A stretch of 64,000 nt of DNA from the NCBI GenBank assembly GCA_046297935.1, contig JBKBHA010000006.1:62001-126000 (forward strand), given 5' to 3'. The notes beneath the pieces are model-generated. The model worked only from the letters and a program-made list of their open reading frames with translations. It was not told the DNA's origin and made no database searches. The translations under genes were made by a program, and so were the position numbers. Shown here piece by piece: positions 34,535 through 42,676 of the stretch (its first letter is position 1; each line of letters begins with the position of its first letter). The stretch comes from CAYMZZ01 sp046297935. Lineage in GTDB: Bacteria > Bacteroidota > Bacteroidia > Chitinophagales > Chitinophagaceae.

Positions 34535-35243
34535 ATTTTCCCTGTGAAAAATTGTTGTTTAAAACAACTTAATCCAGCGCTTTACTACGCGTTGGCATGA
34601 TAACACTGCACTTTATCAGACAATTTCCGTCCACTTTCTGCATCGATCGTCTGATAAACTTGCTTACCCTCCGAAAATTTTGCGATTCTTGTTACATTTC
34701 GTATCGCGAACAAGTTTTATTTCCTGCCCTTCGGCTTTACCTGGCTCCAAAATCAAACAGGTTCATGTGAACAGATGCTTTTCTCCTGTTCTGCTTTCTT
34801 AACAACAATACTTACGCAACTTTGTCAAGATGCATATCCCCACTAAATCGGGTACCTCCAGTTGCCGACGAACAACTATCCGAAGCACGATTAGCGAAAC
34901 TGCCGGAGCATTGTTGTTTTACTCAACAATATTACTTTCAGCAATGCATTAGCTGGCAGTCGAAAATAGTAAGAAAGACCAGCCCGAATTTCAGGGTTGC
35001 TGCCAAAGCCCGCTACTGGCAGGGTCAGCCTCGAAAGCCGTGCTGTAGGGCCGGACGGGCTGTTTTCCCTGCTACAAATTGTTGAAAAGTTTTCCACCGC
35101 CAGTCCGCTGGCCTGCTATTTTACGCCTCCATTCTCCATAAGAAGGCACAAAAAAAGTGTTGACCAGTCTGGTGGAAAAACAGCCGGATGGCCCGTTTTC
35201 TCCCATTTCCTGATCAACACCTGTGAAGCTGCGGCGGCAGCTT
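34535..35243. other. Gene-free stretch of about 700 bases
   Basis: No convincing gene, tRNA or ncRNA is seen. Only short frames exist on either strand, rich in Cys, Arg and Trp without domain sense. GTTGTTT-A-AAACAAC (34554-34568) is a small palindrome. The stretch separates the plus-strand H1-SWIB gene from the minus-strand aconitase gene and may hold a decayed gene. Confidence 0.45.
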
Positions 35244-37517
35244 TTATTTTTTGGCGGCGAACTGAGCCCTGATTACGTTCAGGGCACCTCCGGCGCGGAA
35301 CCACTCGATCTGTTGCTCGTTGTACGTGTGATTCACGAGTATTTCGTCCCTGCTTCCGTCGGCATGGTTCAGTACCACGGTTAGCTCTTTGCCAGGGGTA
35401 AAAGAGGCAAGGCCAACAATGTCGATAGTATCATCTTCCAACACTTTATCATAGTCCTCCTTATTGGAAAATGTAAGTGCCAGCATACCCTGCTTTTTCA
35501 GGTTGGTTTCGTGGATACGTGCAAAACTGCGAACCAGAATGGCACGCACACCGAGATGACGGGGCTCCATAGCAGCGTGTTCGCGCGAAGAGCCTTCACC
35601 ATAGTTTTCGTCGCCCACTACCACAGACCCTATGCCTGCTGCCTTATAAGCCCGTTGGGTGGCAGGCACCGGACCGTACTCGCCGGTCAGCTGGTTCTTA
35701 ACGCTATCAGTTTTGTCGTTGAAATAGTTGATGGCACCAATCAGCATATTGTTGCTGATATTGTCGAGATGGCCTCGGAACTTCAACCAGGGTCCTGCCA
35801 TAGAAATGTGGTCAGTAGTACATTTTCCCTTGGCCTTAATCAGGAGTTTCAAACCCTTCAGGTCGGTTCCTTCCCAGGCGGCAAATGGCGACAACAGTTG
35901 CAGGCGATTACTATCGGGTGATACGACTACCTGCACATTGCTGCCATCGGCAGCAGGTGCCTGGTAACCGGCATCCTCCACAGCAAAACCTTTGGGAGGT
36001 AATTCATACCCCGTCGGCTCGCTAAGTTTCACTTTTTCTCCGGCAGAATTTGCAAGAGTATCCGTCAATGGGTTAAATGATATCGTGCCGGCAATAGCCA
36101 TGGCGGTTACAATTTCGGGCGAAGCCACGAAAGCATGTGTGCTGGCCAGACCATCATTCCGCTTGGCAAAGTTGCGGTTGAATGATGTGATAATGGTGTT
36201 CTTGCGATTGGGATCGTCGATATGACGCGCCCACTGACCAATACAGGGACCACAGGCATTGGCGAGTACCACACCACCTACTTTTTCGAAAGTGGAAATA
36301 AATCCATCGCGCTCGATTGTGAAGCGAACCTGTTCGCTACCAGGCGTGATAGTGAATTCAGAATTTGCTTTCAGACCCTTCGCAACAGCGTCTTCTACAA
36401 TAGAGGCGCTGCGGCTGATATCCTCGTAGGAGGAGTTGGTGCAACTACCAATCAGGGCGACTTCCAGCTTTTCGGGCCAGCCATTTTCCTTCACGGCTTC
36501 AGCCATTTTCGAAATCGGCGTTGCCAGATCGGGTGTAAATGGACCGTTTACATACGGCTCCAGAGCGCTCAGGTCCAGCTCCAGCACCTGATCATAATAT
36601 TTTGCAGGGTCAGCATACACTTCCGCATCTGGACGCAGGTGCTCACGGATGCCATCGGCCAGCGCGGCAACTTCTGTGCGACCAGTTGCTTTCAGGTAGT
36701 CACTCATTTTTTCGTCGTAAGCAAACAGTGAGCAGGTAGCGCCAATTTCCGCACCCATATTACACACCGTTCCTTTGCCCGTTGCACTCATGGTGTCGGC
36801 ACCCGGTCCGAAGTATTCTACAATGGCGCCAGTGCCGCCCTTTACGGTCAGTTGACCAGCAACCCACAGAATCACGTCTTTGGCACTGGTCCAGCCACTC
36901 ATTTTACCCGTCAGCTTCACACCAATAACTTTGGGCATTTTCAATTCCCATGGCAGGCCCGCCATCACATCCACCGCGTCTGCACCGCCTACACCTATAG
37001 CTACCATACCCAAACCGCCTGCATTAGGCGTATGGCTGTCTGTTCCGATCATCATTCCGCCCGGAAACGCATAGTTTTCCAACACCACCTGGTGAATAAT
37101 ACCGGCACCTGGTTTCCAGAAGCCAATTCCGTATTTATTAGAAATGGAAGAAAGAAAATCATACACTTCGCGGTTTGTTTCCTTTGCAACCTGCAGATCC
37201 TGTGTGGCACCCACCTTGGCCTGAATCAGGTGATCGCAGTGTACAGTGGATGGTACCGCCACTTTGTCGCGGCCGCAGGTACTAAACTGAAGCAGTGCCA
37301 TCTGCGCCGTTGCATCCTGCATGGCCACCCGATCTGGCGCAAAATCAACGTAGTCTTTGCCCCGGGTATAGCCAGCACCCGGCAAGGCTCCATAAAGGTG
37401 AGCGTATAATATTTTTTCGGTAAGGGTCAGGGGCTTACCCAACATTTGACGGGCAGCAGCCACTTTTCCCGGTAATTCCTGATAAATCTTGCGGATGAGA
37501 TCGAGATCAAATACCAT
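35244..37517 (-). CDS. Aconitate hydratase
   Basis: 757 residues from the ATG at 37517 (MVFDLDLIRKIYQELP); a further ATG upstream at 37571 adds a poor leader. The enzyme interconverts citrate and isocitrate with a 4Fe-4S cluster. The cluster Cys are in LIGSCTNSSYEDISRSA and ANACGPCIGQW, and the active-site sequence GDENYGEGSSREHAAMEPRHLG belongs to the swivel domain. The length and order fit the mitochondrial-type aconitase usual in Bacteroidota. Isocitrate dehydrogenase is also in the window, 7.5 kb away, but not in the same operon. A near-consensus -7 box TAAATTCG lies upstream on the minus strand. Confidence 0.96.
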   Translation of the reverse strand: MVFDLDLIRKIYQELPGKVAAARQMLGKPLTLTEKILYAHLYGALPGAGYTRGKDYVDFAPDRVAMQDATAQMALLQFSTCGRDKVAVPSTVHCDHLIQAKVGATQDLQVAKETNREVYDFLSSISNKYGIGFWKPGAGIIHQVVLENYAFPGGMMIGTDSHTPNAGGLGMVAIGVGGADAVDVMAGLPWELKMPKVIGVKLTGKMSGWTSAKDVILWVAGQLTVKGGTGAIVEYFGPGADTMSATGKGTVCNMGAEIGATCSLFAYDEKMSDYLKATGRTEVAALADGIREHLRPDAEVYADPAKYYDQVLELDLSALEPYVNGPFTPDLATPISKMAEAVKENGWPEKLEVALIGSCTNSSYEDISRSASIVEDAVAKGLKANSEFTITPGSEQVRFTIERDGFISTFEKVGGVVLANACGPCIGQWARHIDDPNRKNTIITSFNRNFAKRNDGLASTHAFVASPEIVTAMAIAGTISFNPLTDTLANSAGEKVKLSEPTGYELPPKGFAVEDAGYQAPAADGSNVQVVVSPDSNRLQLLSPFAAWEGTDLKGLKLLIKAKGKCTTDHISMAGPWLKFRGHLDNISNNMLIGAINYFNDKTDSVKNQLTGEYGPVPATQRAYKAAGIGSVVVGDENYGEGSSREHAAMEPRHLGVRAILVRSFARIHETNLKKQGMLALTFSNKEDYDKVLEDDTIDIVGLASFTPGKELTVVLNHADGSRDEILVNHTYNEQQIEWFRAGGALNVIRAQFAAKK

Positions 37518-37603
37518 GTATGCGGATTTTAAATGTGATACGAAAAGTGTTGCGAATTTACGACAAAGCAACCGGTTTTCGAAAAGCGGAAAAGCAACAC
37601 CAG

Positions 37604-37613
37604 CCCCCCCCCC
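37604..37613 (+). repeat. C10 homopolymer between aconitase and the PspC-like gene
   Basis: Ten C in a row 87 bases upstream of the aconitase start and 48 bases before the PspC-like start. It is a slippage-prone tract in a divergent promoter region, or a sequencing artefact. Confidence 0.5.
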
Positions 37614-37661
37614 ATAAGCCTGACCGTTGCGCTATTTCGTACATTTTCTTATTTTAGTTGT

Positions 37662-37883
37662 ATGAACCGCTTCAAGGATTTTGTAGAGTGGAATGCATTC
37701 GGCGTGTGTACCGCCATCGGTAACCGAATGGGCATCGCAACCAGCCGCATCCGGCAGTTTTTTATCTACAGCTCCGTCCTCACCATCGGGTCACCCATCA
37801 TCCTTTACATGATTTTGGCCTTCTGGCGAAATATGAAAAAATATATCTGGGCAGCGAAGAGGAATCCGTGGTATTATCTGTGA
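37662..37883 (+). CDS. PspC-domain small membrane protein
   Basis: 73 residues. It contains GVCTAIGNRMGIATSRIRQFFIYSSVL followed by a second hydrophobic stretch, GSPIILYMILAFWRNM, the pattern of a PspC domain (stress-related inner-membrane protein, often a regulator partner of PspB-like systems). It is short for the family but covers one full domain. Its end runs directly into the G-rich minisatellite. It diverges from aconitase, so the promoter regions share the interval that holds the C10 tract. Confidence 0.75.
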   Translation: MNRFKDFVEWNAFGVCTAIGNRMGIATSRIRQFFIYSSVLTIGSPIILYMILAFWRNMKKYIWAAKRNPWYYL

Positions 37884-37884
37884 A

Positions 37885-37951
37885 AGTGGGGAGTGGAGAA
37901 TGGAGAGTGGGGAGTGGAGAGTGGGGAGTGGGGAATGGAGAGTGGGGAGTG
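37885..37951 (+). repeat. G-rich minisatellite (GTGGGGAGTGGAGA type)
   Basis: About five degenerate units of GTGGGGAGTGGAGA/GTGGGGAGTGGGGA with AATGGAGA insertions. Many GGGG runs at short spacing could form a G-quadruplex in the plus-strand DNA or RNA. It starts one base after the PspC-like stop codon. Confidence 0.85.
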
Positions 37952-38079
37952 GTTAATAAAATCTGCCCCATCTTCGGGAATAGACCTGCTGCACCTCTTT
38001 GAAACATAACAAATAGTAAATGGTTTTCTGTGCCCGCAGATGACACAGATTAGATTGCTGATGTGGTAAGTTTTTCACT

Positions 38080-38149
38080 TCTCCCCACTCACCACTCCCC
38101 TCTCCCCACTCACCTCTCACCTTTCACCTCTCCCCACTCCCCTCTTTCC
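38080..38149 (+). repeat. C-rich minisatellite in inverted orientation to the G-rich one
   Basis: Units such as TCTCCCCACTC, ACCACTCCCC and TCACCTCTCACC are the complement of the 37885 repeat. Together they form a long imperfect inverted repeat separated by 128 bases. It ends 3 bases before the ispH promoter box. Confidence 0.8.
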
Positions 38150-38152
38150 ATC

Positions 38153-38160
38153 TATCTTTG
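38153..38160 (+). promoter_or_regulatory. Bacteroidota -7 promoter box abutting ispH
   Basis: TATCTTTG matches TAnnTTTG and ends 4 bases before the ATG at 38165, implying a leaderless or nearly leaderless transcript. Confidence 0.45.
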
Positions 38161-38164
38161 CATC

Positions 38165-39391
38165 ATGAAATCTTTCAACGTTCCCATCATCTATCGCAGC
38201 CCGCTGATCACTGCCGTCAAAAAGAAAAGAAAAGAGGAAGATCGCATGAAAAAGGATTTTAGCCCCACCCTCCTCGATTTCGGCAGCATGCATATTTACC
38301 TGGCGCGGCATTTCGGCTTCTGCTATGGAGTGGAGAACGCGATCGAAATTGCTTTTCGCACGGTAGATGAAAATCCTGGCCGCCGTATTTATTTGCTGAG
38401 CGAGATGATACACAATCCGCAGGTGAATGCCGACCTGCAAAAAGAAGGCATCCAGTTTTTGCAGGATACCTATGGCAGGCAGCTGATCCCGTTTGAAACC
38501 CTGACCGCCGACGATATTGTCCTCATACCCGCCTTTGGTACCACACTGGCCATTGAGGCCCGGTTACGTGAAATAGGTATCCAGGTGGAAAAATACAATA
38601 CTACCTGTCCGTTTGTTGAAAAAGTATGGAACCGTAGTGAAGCGATTGCAAAAAAAGAGTACAGTATCGTCATTCATGGGAAGCCCAATCATGAAGAAAC
38701 GCGAGCCACGTTCTCCCATGCATCTGCCGACGCGCCGGCTGTTGTTGTAAAAGACATGTCAGAAACGAAGCGCCTGGCCATGTACATCAGCGGCGAGCTG
38801 CCTGCAACAGATTTTTACAATGAGTTTGCCGGTCAGTACTCAGAAGGTTTCGATGTGGAACGCGACCTGCAGCGGATCGGCGTGGTTAATCAGACAACGA
38901 TGTTAGCCAGCGACACGCAGGCGATTGCCGATTATCTGAAACAAACCATGATGCAGAAGTATCAATTGACGGATGCGGGGATTAGCGAACGCTTTGCAGA
39001 CACCCGCGACACGCTCTGCTATGCCACCAACGATAACCAGACGGCCGTGGCTGGCATGTTGCAAACAGAAGCTGATCTGGCAATAGTAGTGGGGGGATAT
39101 AACTCGTCTAACACCTCTCACCTGGTTGAACTTTGCGAAGAGAAGCTGCCAACTTACTTTATCAGCAGCGAAGAAAAAATCCTGAACGCCTCCGATATTC
39201 TTCATTACGACTTCCATCGCAAGGAAGAACGGCTGATCCCCTCATTTCTGCCCAGCTCTACTCCAATTAAAATCCTGATCACCAGCGGGGCTTCCTGTCC
39301 CGATGCATTGGTGGAGGGCGTGATCCGACGCCTCACTGAATTAGTACCCGGTTCACTTAGCATGGAATCGGTTGCAGCAGCCTGGCAGTAA
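38165..39391 (+). CDS. ispH: 4-hydroxy-3-methylbut-2-enyl diphosphate reductase
   Basis: 408 residues from the ATG at 38165, chosen because the upstream frame only translates the C-rich repeat. It is the last enzyme of the MEP pathway, reducing HMBPP to IPP and DMAPP with a 4Fe-4S cluster. The three cluster Cys are in FGFCYGVENA, YNTTCPFVEKVWNRS and TSGASCPDALVEGVI; the His/Thr residues of the substrate site are also in HGKPNHEETRATFSHA and VVGGYNSSNTSHLVELC. It is the long form common in Bacteroidota and cyanobacteria (about 400 residues against about 315 for E. coli). Confidence 0.96.
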   Translation: MKSFNVPIIYRSPLITAVKKKRKEEDRMKKDFSPTLLDFGSMHIYLARHFGFCYGVENAIEIAFRTVDENPGRRIYLLSEMIHNPQVNADLQKEGIQFLQDTYGRQLIPFETLTADDIVLIPAFGTTLAIEARLREIGIQVEKYNTTCPFVEKVWNRSEAIAKKEYSIVIHGKPNHEETRATFSHASADAPAVVVKDMSETKRLAMYISGELPATDFYNEFAGQYSEGFDVERDLQRIGVVNQTTMLASDTQAIADYLKQTMMQKYQLTDAGISERFADTRDTLCYATNDNQTAVAGMLQTEADLAIVVGGYNSSNTSHLVELCEEKLPTYFISSEEKILNASDILHYDFHRKEERLIPSFLPSSTPIKILITSGASCPDALVEGVIRRLTELVPGSLSMESVAAAWQ

Positions 39392-39414
39392 AGTGAAGCT
39401 GATAGTTGCGTGGG

Positions 39415-39837
39415 CTACAGGCGTGTGTACATTGTTATGAACCAATACACTGATGAAATCGTGGTTGCAATCAGGTAAATGAGATTAAGCAACGCCCCCC
39501 GATACATTATCCGGAATGCCAGATTAGTGCTGCGTTCATCATTCATCGCAAGCGCGTTTCGCAATTTCAGAGGTAACTGTATGTAATGCCAGGACGCGAT
39601 GATTGAAATCAAAATCGCGATGATTTGTAAAACTGTTTCAGCCCAATGTGTCATCGGCAGCAGTGCTGTGTCCGACTGAGTTCCCAGTCTCTGAATCAGG
39701 GCTCGAACAAAATAGAAGAGCGAAATACCCGAGTTTACTAAAATCAGCACGAACAGTATCCAACTCAGCGAAGCTGTTTTTATAATAAGGCGCCTCCCAG
39801 TCTGATCAATCACCGGATCAAGCAGTTCCTTTGACAT
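39415..39837 (-). CDS. Four-helix membrane protein of unknown function
   Basis: 140 residues with about three to four membrane helices: ASLSWILFVLILVNSGISLFYFV, ETVLQIIAILISIIASWHYI, and ALLNLIYLIATTISSVYWFITMY. A conserved-looking loop LPLKLRNALAMNDERSTNLAFRIMYRG lies between the later two. No family is recognised. It is 5 bases downstream of the stop-to-start junction with the phosphorylase gene on the minus strand, so likely cotranscribed. Confidence 0.65.
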   Translation of the reverse strand: MSKELLDPVIDQTGRRLIIKTASLSWILFVLILVNSGISLFYFVRALIQRLGTQSDTALLPMTHWAETVLQIIAILISIIASWHYIQLPLKLRNALAMNDERSTNLAFRIMYRGALLNLIYLIATTISSVYWFITMYTRL

Positions 39838-39842
39838 AAGCC

Positions 39843-41498
39843 TTATTTGTACAGCTGATCGTAATATTCATGAGCCATCCTGTTGCTTTCAAATTGAAAG
39901 CGCACATCCTGCATGCTATTTTTCATGATCTGGCGCCAGGTTCCATAATCCTCATAATACAATGGCAGAATTTCCTTTTCAAGAATCTCGTAAATCTTAT
40001 TGAGATCGTAATTATCCTGCTCATATACGTTCATGTTGGCATAATCAGCCTTTGGCACCACAAAACCATTGTGCCCATGATTGATGAACTCAGGGATCCA
40101 GCCATCGTCGGTCGAAAAATTTATGGCACCATTCATCGAAGCAGTCATACCACTGGTTCCGGAAGCCTCGCGTGGCACCCGAGGATTATTCAACCAGCAA
40201 TCTGCCGCCTGCTTAAGTCTTTTTGAGAGTGTCAGTTCGTATCCAATCAGCACGGCCATATTTTTATAACGCTTGCTAAGATGCACCAGTTGATTAAACT
40301 CGCTGATCGCCGGATGGTCGACCGGATAAGGCTTACCAGCCCAAATGATCTGCACCGGATATTTGCTGTTGTTCATCAGGGCATCGAAGCGCTTTTCATC
40401 GGAAGTAATCATACCTGCCCGCTTGTAGCCGGCAAAACGACGGGCCCAAACAATGGTAAACACGTCGGGATTGAACAATTTTCCTGTCTGGTCTGCTACA
40501 ATATCGAATGCTCGGCGCTTCAGGTATTTTTTACGATCATCCATTCCGTAATCATCGCCTGCTTCCTTAAAACGATAGAGTTGTTTGTCGGCCCAGTAGC
40601 GATAGTTTTGTGAGTTGGTAATGGAAATGATCGGGCAGATTCCGGAATATTTGCTCCACATTTCGCGGGAAACAACACCGTGGAGTTGCGACACGCCGTT
40701 TGCCAGACGGGCAAAACGAAGAGCCACCAGCGAATGATTAAATGCATCATCATGTGTACCGGTTAGCTGACGCACTTCATCTACCGACAAACCACAGAAA
40801 TAACTCATCTTGTGGCAGAGGTAAATGTCGTGCTTTTCATTACCCGCTTCTTCAGGAGTGTGCGTAGTAAATACCAATCGCTTTTTCACCTCATCAAGTC
40901 GACGATTGAATTTGCTGTACAAATAAAATGCCGCGGAAAGTCCATGAGCTTCATTCAGGTGATACAGCTCGGGATTAAATCCTATCACATCCATCAGTTT
41001 TGCGCCACCTACACCCAGCAGTATGAACTGTGCAACTTTGGTGGCTACGTTAGCATCGTAAAGTCGGTGGGTGATGGTTTGCGACACATAGTCGTTCTCA
41101 GGAACATCCGTACTCAACAGGAATAACGGCGCCGACTTAAATGTTTCCGGATTGAGGTAAAACACTTTCACCCAAACAGGATGTTCATGTACGTTGATTT
41201 GGAATTTGATTCCCGTATCTTCTAAAAAACTATAATTCTTTTCGTTCCAGGCTACATCCAGTGTTTGATCCTGATTGCGCTCCTGATCATAATAACCATA
41301 TTTCCATAAAATGCCAATGCCAACCAGATTCTGTTGAAGTTCATATGCTGAACGCATATGTGAACCCGCCAGAAATCCCAGACCACCGCTATAGATCTTC
41401 AGCGGCTGGTGGACTGCAAATTCCATTGAAAAGTAAGCAACGCGTTTGGAGTAAGCCTGTGCAACAGGGTAAGGAACAGAAAACGATGTAAAGCTCAT
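39843..41498 (-). CDS. glgP: Alpha-glucan phosphorylase-like protein (GT35 family), PLP lysine apparently replaced
   Basis: 551 residues, the short bacterial form. Phosphorylases release glucose 1-phosphate from glycogen using PLP. Family landmarks: VAYFSMEFAVHQPLKIYSGGLGFLAGSH, YHLNEAHGLSAAFYLY, FTTHTPEEAGNEKHD, WARRFAGYKRAGMI and the C-terminal EASGTSGMTASMNGAINFSTDDGW. In the classical motif the Met is followed by the PLP-binding Lys (EASGTSGMKAALNG form); here it is Thr, at residue about 452 (codon at 40143-40145 on the minus strand). My alignment is by eye, but if right the protein may not bind PLP covalently. It precedes the membrane-protein gene on the same strand. Confidence 0.88.
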   Translation of the reverse strand: MSFTSFSVPYPVAQAYSKRVAYFSMEFAVHQPLKIYSGGLGFLAGSHMRSAYELQQNLVGIGILWKYGYYDQERNQDQTLDVAWNEKNYSFLEDTGIKFQINVHEHPVWVKVFYLNPETFKSAPLFLLSTDVPENDYVSQTITHRLYDANVATKVAQFILLGVGGAKLMDVIGFNPELYHLNEAHGLSAAFYLYSKFNRRLDEVKKRLVFTTHTPEEAGNEKHDIYLCHKMSYFCGLSVDEVRQLTGTHDDAFNHSLVALRFARLANGVSQLHGVVSREMWSKYSGICPIISITNSQNYRYWADKQLYRFKEAGDDYGMDDRKKYLKRRAFDIVADQTGKLFNPDVFTIVWARRFAGYKRAGMITSDEKRFDALMNNSKYPVQIIWAGKPYPVDHPAISEFNQLVHLSKRYKNMAVLIGYELTLSKRLKQAADCWLNNPRVPREASGTSGMTASMNGAINFSTDDGWIPEFINHGHNGFVVPKADYANMNVYEQDNYDLNKIYEILEKEILPLYYEDYGTWRQIMKNSMQDVRFQFESNRMAHEYYDQLYK

Positions 41499-41598
41499 AA
41501 TGTGTTCATTTTACACGAAGGCGCAAGATAACCCATTCGGCGTTAACAGGAAACATGCTTTTTCCCCGCAATGGTTTGCAGTCCTTCGACAACAGCAA

Positions 41599-42570
41599 TC
41601 ATTTTTTCTTTTTACTGCCCGAAGGCTTTGGTTTTGGTTCAGGTTTACGTGAATAGACTCCGTCGAAACTGCATCGCAGACCGCGGCGGGAGCCGCAAGG
41701 CTCCAGTTCTTTTACGGTAACCGATTTTGCGCTGAACGTAAAAGTTAAAACGCAGGGCTCTCCAGGTTCGCGGTATTCTGCTTTGTTGGGTGCTTTCAAA
41801 ACCGCTTCGCCCTTCAGTTCGCCAATACAGTCGCCATTATTCTTTTCGAAGTGTATAAAAAAGTTCAACCGGTCGCTTTTTCTGCCATCGCGAAAAGAAA
41901 AAATGGCTGTCTTGCCGCTACCGTAATCGGCTGTATACTTCATTTTCCGCGACAGCGTGTCAATCGGATTAATCAGTTCTTTTGGTTTTTTGTCAAGGGC
42001 GTCGGTCAAAATCAATGTGAAGTCGCCAGCCGCACTGTTCAATACATACACTTCCCGCCCCTCGTCGAAATTTCCTTCCGCATTCTTCCGGCTGATATGA
42101 AGTGATATTTCTTCTTTTCGTCCGAAAATGGAGTACTGCCTTGTATTGCCAGCTTTGTCGGGAACAAGAAAATTCATAGCGGCAATAAACTCATTTTTTT
42201 TATTGAATGCCAGCAGCAGAGCTGTACGGCTGCCGCCGCTAACAGCCTTAACCAGCAGGTATTGATCCTGTGCCTGTATCCGGCCAATGGGGTAAAATTT
42301 TGGATTGGCTTTTTTCCCAAGCAGTTGTTGCTGCACCGAGTCGGGCACAAACTGCGTAAAAACCTTCTTACTGATGCGCAAACTATCCACATCGGCGCGC
42401 AGCAAAAAAGTATCCTCCATTTGATAAGTGGGCTTGAGCTCCGGGAAAAAGGCCAGAAAGTCCTCCACCTCCACAGGGTCTTCGCCCGACAAAGAAGGTT
42501 TCTTTTTCGACGAGCATGCAGCGAGCATAATCAGGAATACAAAAGAAAATAGTATCGTTAGTGCGCGCAT
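41599..42570 (-). CDS. Lipoprotein of unknown function with Lys-rich C-terminus
   Basis: 323 residues. A lipoprotein signal with the lipobox LAAC (MRALTILFSFVFLIMLAACSSKKKP). The mature part is soluble and beta-rich (VSGGSRTALLLAFNKKNEFIAAMNF, FREGRKSDRLNFF-like stretches), with two Cys-containing regions near the end (NGDCIGELKG, EPGEPCVLTFTF, PCGSRRGLRCSFDGVY). It ends with a Lys/Pro-rich tail, PKPKPSGSKKKK. No family is recognised. It is a single gene, transcribed away from the DtxR-like gene with a 106-base divergent gap. Confidence 0.72.
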   Translation of the reverse strand: MRALTILFSFVFLIMLAACSSKKKPSLSGEDPVEVEDFLAFFPELKPTYQMEDTFLLRADVDSLRISKKVFTQFVPDSVQQQLLGKKANPKFYPIGRIQAQDQYLLVKAVSGGSRTALLLAFNKKNEFIAAMNFLVPDKAGNTRQYSIFGRKEEISLHISRKNAEGNFDEGREVYVLNSAAGDFTLILTDALDKKPKELINPIDTLSRKMKYTADYGSGKTAIFSFRDGRKSDRLNFFIHFEKNNGDCIGELKGEAVLKAPNKAEYREPGEPCVLTFTFSAKSVTVKELEPCGSRRGLRCSFDGVYSRKPEPKPKPSGSKKKK

Positions 42571-42645
42571 GTAGCTGTATTAAGCGGCCAAATTAAGCGT
42601 TTCCTGCCAACCCGTCAACCCGGAATTTTGTAATAAGCTAATGAT

Positions 42646-42673
42646 TTTTTAGGTTTGTCTAAAAATATATTTA
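42646..42673 (+). promoter_or_regulatory. DtxR/MntR-type operator and overlapping promoter
   Basis: TTTTTAG (42646-42652) and CTAAAAA (42659-42665) are a perfect 7-bp inverted repeat with a 6-base centre, close to the TTAGGTTNGCCTAA metal-box type. TATATTTA (42666-42673) directly behind it is a one-mismatch -7 box, 3 bases before the GTG start. Binding here would block RNA polymerase, so autorepression is the natural reading. Confidence 0.75.
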
Positions 42674-42676
42674 GTT

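Noticed and set aside
34822..35272. Short frames in the gene-free stretch as small genes
   Set aside because: They overlap each other on both strands, are Cys/Arg/Trp-rich, have no promoter or start context, and read like non-coding DNA.
38063..38164. N-terminal extension of IspH through the C-rich repeat
   Set aside because: The extension translates to Ser/Pro/His repeats from the minisatellite; the ATG at 38165 lies behind a promoter box and gives a normal protein.
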